Shown here one piece after another: positions 35,969-44,954 of a stretch of DNA of 64,000 bases. The translations under genes and the position numbers were made by a program. The notes under the pieces are model-generated. The model saw only the letters and a program-made list of their open reading frames with translations. It was not told where the DNA came from and ran no database searches. Source of the DNA: Hyphomicrobiaceae bacterium UBA7697 (GTDB lineage: Bacteria; Pseudomonadota; Alphaproteobacteria; Rhizobiales; Methyloligellaceae). Every line of letters starts with the position of its first letter. Within the stretch, counting starts at the first letter, position 1. The stretch is taken from assembly GCA_002482645.1 (NCBI GenBank), contig DLGJ01000008.1, positions 372,001 to 436,000 of the forward strand, read 5' to 3'.

Positions 35969-37090
35969 ATGCACCCGGCGCGCCTTCGCGTCCCCGAAAT
36001 CATCGGTCCCAGACAGTCCATCGTGTCCCAAGCTGAAGACAAGCCGCTGACCTATCGCGAGGCCGGTGTCGACATCGATGCCGGAAACGCCCTCGTGGAG
36101 GCCATCGGCCCCCTCGCCGCAAAGACGAAGCGGACGGGCGTGCTCGGAAATCTCGGCGGCTTTGGCGGCTTGTTCGATCTGAAGGCCTGCGGCTTCAAGG
36201 ACCCCGTGCTCGTCGCCGCGACCGACGGGGTCGGAACCAAGCTCAAACTGGCCATCGACACCGGGCTCCATGCGGGGATCGGCATCGATCTCGTCGCCAT
36301 GAGCGTGAACGACCTCGTCGTGCAAGGCGCCGAACCCCTCTTCTTTCTCGACTATTTCGCGACGGGCAAGCTCGAGGTAGGCGTGGCCGCCGAGGTCGTG
36401 GCGAGCATCGCCGAAGGATGCCGCCAAGCGGGATGCGCCCTGATCGGCGGCGAGACCGCCGAGATGCCGGGTCTTTATGGCGACGGCGACTACGACCTCG
36501 CGGGCTTCGCGGTCGGCGCCGTGGAACGGGACGCGATCCTGCCGCGCCGCGACCTACGGGCCGGCGATGTTCTGATCGGCCTCCCCTCCTCGGGCGTCCA
36601 CGCCAACGGCTTCTCGCTGGTCCGCCGCGTCGTCTCGGCTTGCGGGCTCGGCTGGAACGATCCGGCCCCGTTCGCGCCCGGCACCGAACTCGGCGCCGCG
36701 CTGCTTACCCCGACCCGCATCTATGTCCGGCAAATCCTTGATACGATTCAGGCTTGTCCCGGCGCGGTGAAGGCGCTGTGCCACATCACCGGCGGCGGAC
36801 TGATCGACAATCTGCCGCGCATCCTCCCCGGCGGCATCGCCGCGGCGATCGACACGAACGCCGTAGACATGCCCCCCGTCTTCGAATGGCTCCAGGCCGA
36901 GGCGCGCCTCGATGCTCCTGAGATGTACCGGACCTTCAATTGCGGGATCGGCATGGTGGTGGTGACGGCGCCGGACGATCTCACGCGCGTCCGCGACGGC
37001 CTCGGGCCGGAGGCGCGCATGATCGGCACTCTGAAAGCGCGCGACGCCGGTCCAGCGGTCCAGCTCGGCGGCACGGACGTCCCGGCATGA
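35969..37090 (+). CDS. purM: Phosphoribosylformylglycinamidine cyclo-ligase
   Basis: The enzyme makes aminoimidazole ribotide in purine synthesis. The AIRS fold is clear: TYREAGVDIDAGNALVE, the ATDGVGTKLKLA Mg-ATP loop, MSVNDLVVQGAEPLFFLDY, IGGETAEMPG and GLPSSGVHANGFSLVR. Length from ATG 35969 is 373 residues; GTG 36023 would give 355, nearer the usual size, so the true start may lie there. The stop overlaps the purN start by four bases (ATGA), which is the usual bacterial purMN pair. Confidence 0.9.
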   Translation: MHPARLRVPEIIGPRQSIVSQAEDKPLTYREAGVDIDAGNALVEAIGPLAAKTKRTGVLGNLGGFGGLFDLKACGFKDPVLVAATDGVGTKLKLAIDTGLHAGIGIDLVAMSVNDLVVQGAEPLFFLDYFATGKLEVGVAAEVVASIAEGCRQAGCALIGGETAEMPGLYGDGDYDLAGFAVGAVERDAILPRRDLRAGDVLIGLPSSGVHANGFSLVRRVVSACGLGWNDPAPFAPGTELGAALLTPTRIYVRQILDTIQACPGAVKALCHITGGGLIDNLPRILPGGIAAAIDTNAVDMPPVFEWLQAEARLDAPEMYRTFNCGIGMVVVTAPDDLTRVRDGLGPEARMIGTLKARDAGPAVQLGGTDVPA

Positions 37091-37755
37091 GCGCGAAGAA
37101 GCGCGTGGGCGTTCTGATCTCCGGGCGCGGCAGCAATCTCCAAGCGCTGATCGACGCCGCCAAGGCACCGGAGTATCCGGCGGAACTCGGGCTGGTGATC
37201 TCCAACGTCCCGGGCGTCCAGGGGCTCGCGCGGGCCGAAGCGGCCGGCATCTCCACCCGCGCCATCAAGCACCAGGACTTTCCGTCGCGGGAGAGGTTCG
37301 AAGACGCCCTCGACGAAGCCCTCAACCAGGCCGGTGTGGAACTCCTCTGCAATGCCGGGTTCATGCGCCTACTGACCGAGAGCTTCGTGTCGCGCTGGCT
37401 CAACCGCCACCTCAATATCCACCCGTCCCTGTTGCCAGCCTTCAAGGGCCTCGACACCCACGGCCGGGTCCTGCGGTCCGGCGCCCAAATCACCGGCTGC
37501 ACGGTCCATTTCGTCAGGGCGGCGATGGATGACGGCCCGATCGTGGCCCAGGCCGCCGTCCCTGTCCTGCCCGGCGACACCGAAGAGGTCCTTGCCGGCC
37601 GGGTGCTCGCCGCCGAGCACCGGCTCTACCCCCATGCCCTGCGGCTGGTTGCCTCGGGCCAAGTGGCGGTGGATGGGGAACGCATATCGGGAACGCCCGC
37701 CGGGATGGGCGGTTCCGCTCTTTTTTCGCCCCCGCTTCCGGCAATTTCTGATTGA
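37087..37755 (+). CDS. purN: Phosphoribosylglycinamide formyltransferase
   Basis: The 222-residue protein transfers formyl from 10-formyl-THF to GAR. The motifs are standard: VGVLISGRGSNLQALIDA at the N-terminus, the catalytic Asn-His-Asp set in LNIHPSLLPAFKGLDTH and the VHFVRAAMDDGPIVAQ segment. It is translationally coupled to purM by an ATGA overlap. The next 270 bp to the P450 contain no gene. Confidence 0.93.
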   Translation: MSAKKRVGVLISGRGSNLQALIDAAKAPEYPAELGLVISNVPGVQGLARAEAAGISTRAIKHQDFPSRERFEDALDEALNQAGVELLCNAGFMRLLTESFVSRWLNRHLNIHPSLLPAFKGLDTHGRVLRSGAQITGCTVHFVRAAMDDGPIVAQAAVPVLPGDTEEVLAGRVLAAEHRLYPHALRLVASGQVAVDGERISGTPAGMGGSALFSPPLPAISD

Positions 37756-37984
37756 ACGCCGGAAATCGCGGGAAAATGAGCCTGCCGGACCGTGAGCCTT
37801 GATGCAGCGCAAATCATGCGGTGCAAGGGCCCGTAGACAATGCGGATGGCCGGATGCTAGGAACAACACTTAATTCAGACGATCTCCGCAACTACTCCTC
37901 GCGCGCATAGGCTATGCTGCCGCGAACGTTGCCCGAGACCTGGTGCTGATCTTGTAGTTTGGCCTCAGGCCCTGTCTGGCACAC

Positions 37985-38012
37985 TTGGCCCAACGGGGAC
38001 ATTTGGCCCAAC
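37985..38012 (+). promoter_or_regulatory. Paired TTGGCCCAAC boxes before the P450 gene
   Basis: The 10-bp near-palindrome TTGGCCCAAC occurs twice (37985-37994 and 38003-38012), 18 bp start-to-start, ending 19 bp before the P450 ATG. Evenly spaced direct repeats in a leader suggest an operator; no regulator is linked and the idea is untested. Confidence 0.3.
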
Positions 38013-38031
38013 AATAAGAGGGATGGCGTAA

Positions 38032-39396
38032 ATGGCGGACATGACTGTCGCCTACTCTCCGTCACACGGTCTCGGAGAAGAAGATAGCATTTGGTTCAAG
38101 CTATCGGCGCTCTTGAACCAAGAGGACCCGATGCAGGTCCTCATGGCGCTTTGCGAGAAATACAACGGCGTTCTGCCGGTCAATCTCAAGAACCAGCGCA
38201 TTGTCCTGCTCAGCGAGCCCGAACACGCCGAGCGCGTCCTCGTCACGAACGCGGACAATTACACGAAGTATTTCGACGGGCTCCGTCCAGTGTTCGGCCG
38301 CAGCATGATCACCATCGACGGCGCGCTGTGGCAGAAGATCCGCGTGCCCCAGCAGGCGGCCTTCCATCCCAAGATGTTCGAGGAGTATTTCCCCTATCTG
38401 ATGTCGGCGATCGACTCGAAGATGGATCGCTGGAAGGCACTCGCCGAGAGCGGCGAGACCGTCGAGATGGTGGAAGAGACCTGGACGATGGCCGCCGACA
38501 TGGTGTGCCGCGCGCTATTCGACCGCGAAATGCCGTTCAACCCGCATTTCATCTTCAAGCAGGTCAAGACCTACACCGACGTGACCAACCATAAATCCGT
38601 GCGTCTGAAAAACGTGCGCGGAGAGCTCGAGGAAATCACCGACGAGGATCCCGCCAAGGCCATGGAGATTTGGCACTCGGTCCCCGACACGGTGATCGGC
38701 GCGAACGTGATCGATCGGCGCGAGAGCACCCTGCTGACCATGATGCAGGAGGCCGAGGCCGACCCGGACTTCCCGGAATTCGATCACCGCCAGGTCATCG
38801 ACGAGATGAAGCAGTATCTTTGGGCGGGAACCGAGACGACGGCGCTGACGCTCGCCTGGTCGCTCTATCTGCTGTCGCAGCATCCGGAAGCGATGGAGCG
38901 GGTTCGCGAAGAAGCGCACCGGGTTTGCGGCGACGGCGATCCCCAATGGGACCAGGTCCAGCAGCTCAGCTACACCCGCATGGTCATTCAGGAGACCATG
39001 CGCCTCTTCCCGCCGATTTGGGGGTTGATCCGCATCGCCGCCGGGGACGACGAGATCGCCGGGCACAAGATCAACGCGGGCGACAAGGTCTCCGTGCTGA
39101 CCTACATCGCCCATCACAGCCCGAAATATTGGACGGATCCGGAGAAGTTCGATCCGGAACGGTTCGCGCCGGAACGCGCCAAGAAACGCCGGAAATACTC
39201 CTACCTGCCCTTCGCCGCCGGAAAGCGTTCTTGCATCGGCGGCGCCCTGTCGCAGATCGAGAATACGCTCGCGCTGGTGCAGCTTCTTCGCCGCTTCACG
39301 CCCGAATATGTGGGCCCAAGCCCGGCGAAGATCCACGCCACCGTCACGCTGTGCCCGAGGGGCGGCCTGCCCTTCCGTATCCGGGAACTGAGCTGA
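38032..39396 (+). CDS. Cytochrome P450
   Basis: The 454-residue monooxygenase is soluble (no membrane anchor) and lacks fused reductase domains. Hallmarks: I-helix oxygen-binding WAGTETTALTLAW, ExxR in QETMRLFPP, FDPERF, and the heme-binding loop PFAAGKRSCIGG with Cys near residue 400. The sequence resembles bacterial CYP4/CYP102-like fatty-acid hydroxylases more than camphor-type enzymes, but the substrate cannot be given. AGAGGG precedes ATG 38032. It is monocistronic with no ferredoxin nearby, so it uses redox partners encoded elsewhere. Confidence 0.9.
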   Translation: MADMTVAYSPSHGLGEEDSIWFKLSALLNQEDPMQVLMALCEKYNGVLPVNLKNQRIVLLSEPEHAERVLVTNADNYTKYFDGLRPVFGRSMITIDGALWQKIRVPQQAAFHPKMFEEYFPYLMSAIDSKMDRWKALAESGETVEMVEETWTMAADMVCRALFDREMPFNPHFIFKQVKTYTDVTNHKSVRLKNVRGELEEITDEDPAKAMEIWHSVPDTVIGANVIDRRESTLLTMMQEAEADPDFPEFDHRQVIDEMKQYLWAGTETTALTLAWSLYLLSQHPEAMERVREEAHRVCGDGDPQWDQVQQLSYTRMVIQETMRLFPPIWGLIRIAAGDDEIAGHKINAGDKVSVLTYIAHHSPKYWTDPEKFDPERFAPERAKKRRKYSYLPFAAGKRSCIGGALSQIENTLALVQLLRRFTPEYVGPSPAKIHATVTLCPRGGLPFRIRELS

Positions 39397-39584
39397 CGGC
39401 ACACCGGGACCGCCCGGCGTTCACAACCTCAAAATCGAGACCGCTTCTTCCATGCGCGGTTGACCGGACGGTCTCCGCCGTCCGCCGCAGGGACCGGACC
39501 GCCGCCCGCGGACGCGAGGCGGCCGACTATTCAATTTTGAGGAATTCAAAGGGGGCAGGAACGTATGGAGGGAAAACGCCGAAT

Positions 39585-40007
39585 CTAACCGACGATCTCG
39601 CTCTTCTCGAAGCAGAGGCCGATCTCGCGCTCGGCGCTTTCGGGGCTGTCGGACCCGTGCACGGAATTTCTCTGCATGCTGACGGCGAAATCCTTCCGGA
39701 TCGTGCCGGGATCGGCTTCGGCCGGATTGGTCTTGCCCATGACGGAGCGGTTCCGCTGGATCGCGTCTTCCCCTTCGAGCACCTGAAGGACGATGGGGCC
39801 GGAGGTCATGAACCGCACGAGTTCGTCGAAGAACCCTTTCCTCTTATGCATCTCGTAGAATTCCTCGGCGTCCTTCTTCTCCCAGCGGACGCGCTTTTGC
39901 GCGATCACCCGGAGCCCCACGCCTTCCAGACGCGCAACGATCAGCCCGGTAATGTTGCGCTCCGTCGCGTCGGGCTTGATGATCGAGAGCGTACGTTCGA
40001 TGGCCAT
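39585..40007 (-). CDS. ndk: Nucleoside diphosphate kinase
   Basis: The 140-residue enzyme equilibrates nucleoside triphosphates. The catalytic histidine lies in QRNSVHGSDSPESA (His118) and the nucleotide-binding IKPDATERN opens the protein. Length is typical. It is followed on the opposite strand by a DUF3147 gene and then the holC-der pair, a neighbourhood seen in related genomes. Confidence 0.95.
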   Translation of the reverse strand: MAIERTLSIIKPDATERNITGLIVARLEGVGLRVIAQKRVRWEKKDAEEFYEMHKRKGFFDELVRFMTSGPIVLQVLEGEDAIQRNRSVMGKTNPAEADPGTIRKDFAVSMQRNSVHGSDSPESAEREIGLCFEKSEIVG

Positions 40008-40171
40008 GGCCGTAAGTCCTTCTAATCCTTAAGTCTTCAATATTCTTGGGTCTCGGCGGGGCTTATAGTCATCGGTCATGACAGCCACAAGGCGCCAGGG
40101 CTAAAATCAATGGGCGAATGTTCTGAAAGTCCCCCAAAACGTAGCTTGAAAGCCGTAGTGAGGACGTGACG

Positions 40172-40522
40172 ATGCTCTATGCCACGATCAAGGTTCTTCT
40201 GACGAGCGTTCTTGTGGTCGCAGTCTCCGAAGCCGCCAAACGGAGCGCGCTGTTCGGTGCGCTGATCGCCTCGATACCGCTCACCTCGGTACTGGCCATG
40301 ATCTGGCTCTATGTGGACACCGGCGATACCGAGAAGATCGCACGCCTGTCCACGGGAATCTTCTGGCTGGTGCTGCCCTCGCTCGTGCTGTTTATCAGCC
40401 TGCCGATCCTGTTGCGTGGGGGCCTCGATTTCTACGTCAGCCTCGCCGCCTCCATTGCCCTGACAGTCGGAGCTTACTTCGTCATGCTCTACGTGCTGGG
40501 CGCCGCCGGCATCGAAGTTTAG
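40172..40522 (+). CDS. DUF3147 family membrane protein
   Basis: The 116-residue product is four hydrophobic helices (IKVLLTSVLVVAVSEAAKR, ALIASIPLTSVLAMIWLY, GIFWLVLPSLVLFISLP, LAASIALTVGAYFVMLYV). The AAKRSALFGALIASIPLTS segment is characteristic of DUF3147. Function is unknown. ATG 40172 has GAGGA nine bases before it; a GTG at 40166 is less likely. It converges on holC with an eight-base gap. Confidence 0.8.
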   Translation: MLYATIKVLLTSVLVVAVSEAAKRSALFGALIASIPLTSVLAMIWLYVDTGDTEKIARLSTGIFWLVLPSLVLFISLPILLRGGLDFYVSLAASIALTVGAYFVMLYVLGAAGIEV

Positions 40523-40529
40523 GTTTGGT

Positions 40530-40991
40530 TCACGCCTTCTGTTGCCACCGTCCTTCTTCGTCCTGTTGCCAATAGCTGATCGAATATCCTTGCGTCTTCG
40601 CGGTGGCCCAAGCCTCGCGCGCGCGCGCCACGGCACCGTCGTCATGGCCATCGAAGATGTGAACCACACGCGTATACGGGGCCGCATCGTTGAGCGTCGC
40701 GCCGTCCACCAAGAAGCGCACCGCGGCATCGTTGGGGTTGGCCTCGCTATCGGTGAGATAGACCGGCTGAGACTCGGGCGCGCCGTCGCTCGCCGCGCCA
40801 TGCGGTAGAAAGCTGTCGTCGCGATAGGTCCAGAGCAATGTGTTGAGCGCTTCGACGCGCTCGGGGCTCGCCGCCTGGACGGCGGCCCGCCAGCCGCGCT
40901 CCAAGGATCGCTCCAACAGCGCCGGCAAGACCTGCTCCAGCGTCCGGCTCTCCAGGTGGTAGAAGTAGACTTCCGTCTCGCCGTTCGTCAC
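40530..40991 (-). CDS. holC: DNA polymerase III subunit chi
   Basis: The 153-residue protein has the HolC fold: TEVYFYHLESRTLEQVLPALLERSLERGW at the N-terminus, the central LLWTYRDDSFLPHG, and the SQPVYLTDSEANPNDAAVRF region. Chi links the clamp loader to single-strand-binding protein. GTG 40991 overlaps the der stop by four bases (GTGA), so the two are translationally coupled. Confidence 0.88.
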   Translation of the reverse strand: MTNGETEVYFYHLESRTLEQVLPALLERSLERGWRAAVQAASPERVEALNTLLWTYRDDSFLPHGAASDGAPESQPVYLTDSEANPNDAAVRFLVDGATLNDAAPYTRVVHIFDGHDDGAVARAREAWATAKTQGYSISYWQQDEEGRWQQKA

Positions 40992-42358
40992 GACCGCGCC
41001 TTCGCATAAGGATTCTGACCCTTGCGCAGGTTGAAACGGATCGGAACGCCGGGCAAGTCGAAGGCCTCCCGTAAGCCGTTCACGAGATAGCGGACATAGG
41101 AGTCCGGCAGCGCCTTGGGCTGCGAGCAGAACGCCACGAAGGTCGGCGGACGCGCGTTTGCCTGCGTCATGTAACGGATCTTCAGGCGCCGTCCCGCGAC
41201 GGCCGGCGGCGGATGGGCGTCGACCATGGAGGCGAGCCAATCGTTCAGCTTCGCGGTCGGAAGACGCCGGTTCCAAATCTCGTCCGCCGCGAGCACCGCA
41301 TCCATGAGGCGGTCGACCCCTTTGCCGCTCTTGGCCGAAAGGGTCACCAGCGAGACGCCTTTGACTTGCGGCAACAGACGCCCGCACATCTCGCGCAACT
41401 CGGCGAGACGCGCCTGCTTCTCCGTCACGAGGTCCCACTTGTTGATGGCGATCACGAGCGCGCGTCCCTCTTGCGCGACCAGATCGGCAATTTGCAAATC
41501 CTGCTTTTCGAACGGTTGCTCGGCATCGAGCAGCAGCACGACGACTTCCGCGAACTTGATCGCCTTCAGCGTATCGCCGACCGACAGGATCTCGGCGCGC
41601 GCCTCGATGCGCGCTTTGCGGCGCAGGCCCGCCGTGTCGAACACGCGCAAGCGCCGCGTACCCCACACGATCTCCGACGCGATGGCATCGCGGGTAATCC
41701 CGGCTTCCGGGCCGGTGATCATACGGTCTTCCCCGAGAAGCGCGTTGACCAGCGTGGACTTACCGACATTGGGGCGCCCCGCGATGGCGATCCGCAAAGG
41801 ATAGACGCCCTCTTCGTCCGGCTCGCCCTCCTCGGGCGCGGCGCCGTCGGCGGCTTCGTCGCGCGCCTTGCGATAGAGCTCGGCAATCGCCTCCGTCACG
41901 TCACCGATACCGAGGCCATGTTCGGCGGAGATCGCCAGCGGCTCGCCAAGACCAAGGGAATAGGCTTCGTAGAAGCCCGGCTCCGCCGCGCGCCCCTCCG
42001 CCTTGTTCGCAGCGAGCACGACGGGCTTGCCGTGCTTGCGCACGAGATCGGCGAAAATCTCGTCGGCCGGTGTCACCCCGGTGCGCGCATCGACGATGAA
42101 CAGCACGATGTCGGCCTGTTCGATCGCGGCCTCGGTCTGCATGCGCATCCGCGCCGTCAGTCCTTCGTCCCCGGACTCGAGCCCCGCCGTGTCCACCAGC
42201 GTCATGGGATAGCCTTCGATCGTCACGCCGGCATCGCGCCGGTCGCGCGTCAGTCCGGGCTGATCGTCCACCAAAGCGAGCCGCTTGCCCGCCAGCCGGT
42301 TGAACAGCGTGGATTTGCCGACATTCGGCCGTCCGACAATGGCGACGGTGAAGGACAT
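40988..42358 (-). CDS. der: Ribosome-assembly GTPase Der (EngA)
   Basis: The 456-residue protein contains two tandem G domains (GRPNVGKST in both; G4 motifs ANKAE in the first and INKWD in the second) and a C-terminal KH-like domain (RYLVNGLREAFDLPGVPIRF). It is needed for 50S maturation. The first domain has NKAE where NKxD is usual, which occurs in some relatives. ATG 42358 starts at the conserved SFTVAIVGRPN; the longer frame is rejected. Confidence 0.93.
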   Translation of the reverse strand: MSFTVAIVGRPNVGKSTLFNRLAGKRLALVDDQPGLTRDRRDAGVTIEGYPMTLVDTAGLESGDEGLTARMRMQTEAAIEQADIVLFIVDARTGVTPADEIFADLVRKHGKPVVLAANKAEGRAAEPGFYEAYSLGLGEPLAISAEHGLGIGDVTEAIAELYRKARDEAADGAAPEEGEPDEEGVYPLRIAIAGRPNVGKSTLVNALLGEDRMITGPEAGITRDAIASEIVWGTRRLRVFDTAGLRRKARIEARAEILSVGDTLKAIKFAEVVVLLLDAEQPFEKQDLQIADLVAQEGRALVIAINKWDLVTEKQARLAELREMCGRLLPQVKGVSLVTLSAKSGKGVDRLMDAVLAADEIWNRRLPTAKLNDWLASMVDAHPPPAVAGRRLKIRYMTQANARPPTFVAFCSQPKALPDSYVRYLVNGLREAFDLPGVPIRFNLRKGQNPYAKARS

Positions 42359-42483
42359 GGCAGCCAGATCGTGGGGTCCGTTGTTTGAAACCGGGAACCG
42401 CGCAACTCGGAGACCGGCGGCCCGTTCCGTTGGCACATCTCAGCGGCCGGCCGCCGGACCGCGATCGATGCCGGCGCGGCGCG

Positions 42484-43167
42484 CTAGTTGGTTTGGGACT
42501 TGCTGTCCGTCCCCGTCCCGCTGACGATGAGCGCAAGCATCATGTTGGCGCGGTCCCGCATATTCGGGGGCGTTGCCGGATCGCCGAGAAGCGCGCTGAA
42601 CTGCGCCTCGGCGGATTTGAAATCCTTGGACTGAAAGGCCGAAAGCCCCAGTAGCTCGCGGGCGGAAAACCGCCAGGCGCTCTTTCCGTTCGCGAGACCG
42701 TCCAGCCGCTTCTGCATTTCGGCGTAGTCGGCCTTGTCGAGCCGAAGCGTGGCGGCCTGAAGCGTGGCAAGCCCTTTCAGGATCGGATCGACGCCGCGAT
42801 CCTTGGCGAGCGCTTCGTAAGCCGCGACCGCCTTGTCTGTCTCTCCGGCCTTGGCTTGGCTAGAGGCGAGTTGAAATTGCGAAAGAACCCGGTATCCGGA
42901 CGGACCGTCCTTCGCCAGCGATTCGAAGGTCTCGGTGGCCTTGCTCTGGTCGTTCGCGTTGGCGAATGTCAGGGCGTTCACGAACTCATCGCCGGCGGCC
43001 TCGGCTTGGCTGCCCTTGACATAGGTCCAGATGTTGTACGCGGCGACACTTACGATGAGGGCCACGGCCAAACCGACGACATAGAGGCCGTACCTGTCCC
43101 AGAGCGCCTTGTACCGCTCTTGGCGGACCGCCTCGTCGACCTCGCGAATGAAACTTTGATCGGACAT
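42484..43167 (-). CDS. YfgM-like single-helix TPR protein
   Basis: The 227-residue protein has a short cytoplasmic N-terminus (MSDQSFIREVDEAVRQERY), one membrane helix (LYVVGLAVALIVSVAAYNIW) and a periplasmic TPR-like domain. It matches the DUF2133/YfgM group, ancillary subunits near the Sec translocon and BAM pathway in E. coli; in alphaproteobacteria the gene often precedes der, as here. Its exact role in this organism is inferred. Confidence 0.75.
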   Translation of the reverse strand: MSDQSFIREVDEAVRQERYKALWDRYGLYVVGLAVALIVSVAAYNIWTYVKGSQAEAAGDEFVNALTFANANDQSKATETFESLAKDGPSGYRVLSQFQLASSQAKAGETDKAVAAYEALAKDRGVDPILKGLATLQAATLRLDKADYAEMQKRLDGLANGKSAWRFSARELLGLSAFQSKDFKSAEAQFSALLGDPATPPNMRDRANMMLALIVSGTGTDSKSQTN

Positions 43168-43349
43168 ATGGTTCCGGGCTCTTTCGGCTTCAGGATTTGG
43201 TGCTTGGCACCAAGGAAAGATTCGGGCTGGCGGGCTCCGCCGGAGGCGAGCCTAACCCACGCCGTATAGTGAAGGCGGCATGCTCGCGCAAGGCCGAAAG
43301 GGCTCGGGCGCCCTCGCCCGCTTTGGGCAAAACGGCCGCAAGTTATCGT

Positions 43350-44210
43350 TTAACCAACTGAAAATTCGTTCTTTTTCGCGGCGCGTGGAGCCTCGTCCAG
43401 CACCGGGTAGGTATGTTCCTCGGATGGGAAGGTACGCGCCCGGACGTCGCGCGCATAGGCCTTGACGGCATCCTCCACCGCAACCCGGAGCTGGGCGTAT
43501 TCCTTGACGAATTTCGGCACGCGCGGCGTGAGCCCCAGCATGTCCTCGAGCACAAGCACCTGACCGTCGCAGGCGGCGGACGCGCCGATGCCGATCGTCG
43601 GAATCCGCACTTCGTGCGTGATGCGTGCCGCAAGCGGCTCCGCCACCGCCTCGATCACCATCGAGAATGCACCCGCCCCAGCCACGGCGATGGCGTCTTC
43701 CTCGAACCGGGCCCAGTCGGCGCGGTGGCGTCCGCGCGCCGCGAATCCGCCCAGCTGATTCACCGACTGCGGCGTCATTCCGATATGACCCATCACGGGA
43801 ATGCCGCGCGCGGTCAGATAAGCGATCGTCTCGGCCATCGAGACTCCGCCTTCGAGCTTCACGGCGCCGCAGCCCGTCTCCTTCATGATGCGCGCGGCGC
43901 TTCGGAACGCCACGGCCGGGCTCTCCTCGTAGGAGCCGAACGGCATGTCGACGACCACGAGCGCCCGGTCGGACGCGCGCACCACGGCTTGCGCATGGGC
44001 GATCATCAGGTCGAGCGGCACGGGCACCGTCGTTTCGAGCCCGTGCATCACCATGCCGAGCGAATCCCCAACCATGAGAATGTCCACATGGGGATCGAGC
44101 AACCTTGCCGTCTGGGCATGATAGGCTGTCAGCACGACGATCGGCTCGCCGCCCTTGCGTCTTGCGATCTCCGGCGCGGTGATGCGCTTGATGTCCGTTT
44201 GATGCGACAC
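43350..44210 (-). CDS. panB: 3-methyl-2-oxobutanoate hydroxymethyltransferase
   Basis: The 286-residue enzyme makes ketopantoate, the first step to pantothenate. The motifs are VVLTAYHAQTARLLD, VDILMVGDSLGMVMHG, VVVDMPFGSYEES, ARGIPVMGHIGMTPQ and the IGIGASAACDGQVLV segment. GTG 44210 gives the usual start (SHQTDIKRITAPEI); the longer frame is less likely. panC and panE are not nearby. Confidence 0.92.
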   Translation of the reverse strand: MSHQTDIKRITAPEIARRKGGEPIVVLTAYHAQTARLLDPHVDILMVGDSLGMVMHGLETTVPVPLDLMIAHAQAVVRASDRALVVVDMPFGSYEESPAVAFRSAARIMKETGCGAVKLEGGVSMAETIAYLTARGIPVMGHIGMTPQSVNQLGGFAARGRHRADWARFEEDAIAVAGAGAFSMVIEAVAEPLAARITHEVRIPTIGIGASAACDGQVLVLEDMLGLTPRVPKFVKEYAQLRVAVEDAVKAYARDVRARTFPSEEHTYPVLDEAPRAAKKNEFSVG

Positions 44211-44303
44211 GGGCCTTAACCTCGCGAAATCCTGCGTTGGACGCGTGTTATCGCAGAAAAACGAGGATTTGTGCACCGCAAAGCCAAAGGGGCAAAAACC
44301 GGC

Positions 44304-44876
44304 CTAGGCGGGCACCACCACCTTGCCGATCAGTAGCGGGTGCAGCCACAGCAGGAACACCACATAGAGTACAAGCCCTAAGACCACCGCGACGATGTCG
44401 TTGAGCGGGCGCCCTGCCCCCGGCGTCTCGATCACTTCGGAGGGCTGGCGGTGCTTGAGCGCGATCCGGTCGTAGACCGCATAGGCAAGGAACGAACCGA
44501 ACAGCAGGATGCCTGCGAGGTCGCCATTGGCCAGCAAATGCGCCAGCGCCCAAGTCTTGATGGCCGTCAGCATCGGATGCTTGACGACGGTCTTGATGCG
44601 CCCGGGCAGATAGGCCGCCACCAGGAAAATAAAGGCCGGAATCATCAGCAGCATCGCCAGATGCCGCATCCAAATGGGAGGTACCCAGATCTGGACGATC
44701 GGCGCCGTGGCGAATCCATAGACAAGCAGCACGAAAGCCAGGATCGACGCCACGGAGAAAAGGGCCTTGTAGCCGTTCTCCCCGAATCTCGCGACCAGCC
44801 GCTCGCGCGTGCTCCTGCGGGTCGGCAGAAGATGCAGGCCGAGAAAGACGACAATCCCGACGATCAGTAGCGCCAT
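44304..44876 (-). CDS. NnrU family membrane protein
   Basis: The 190-residue protein has six hydrophobic helices. It shows the NnrU signatures HLLPTRRSTRERL, the RHLAMLLMIPAFIFLVAAY stretch with PGRIKTVVKHPMLTAIKTWALAHLLANGD, and YDRIALKHRQ. NnrU was linked to nitric-oxide metabolism in denitrifiers, but many members are in non-denitrifying genomes and resemble isoprenylcysteine/phospholipid methyltransferase-like membrane proteins. No nitrogen-oxide gene is nearby, so the role is open. Confidence 0.8.
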   Translation of the reverse strand: MALLIVGIVVFLGLHLLPTRRSTRERLVARFGENGYKALFSVASILAFVLLVYGFATAPIVQIWVPPIWMRHLAMLLMIPAFIFLVAAYLPGRIKTVVKHPMLTAIKTWALAHLLANGDLAGILLFGSFLAYAVYDRIALKHRQPSEVIETPGAGRPLNDIVAVVLGLVLYVVFLLWLHPLLIGKVVVPA

Positions 44877-44954
44877 TGGAGACCCTCCCTCATTCTCATG
44901 GACGGACTCCTAGCACGCAGGTGCGAGCAAGGCGATGCGCGGATTGGTCCGCCG

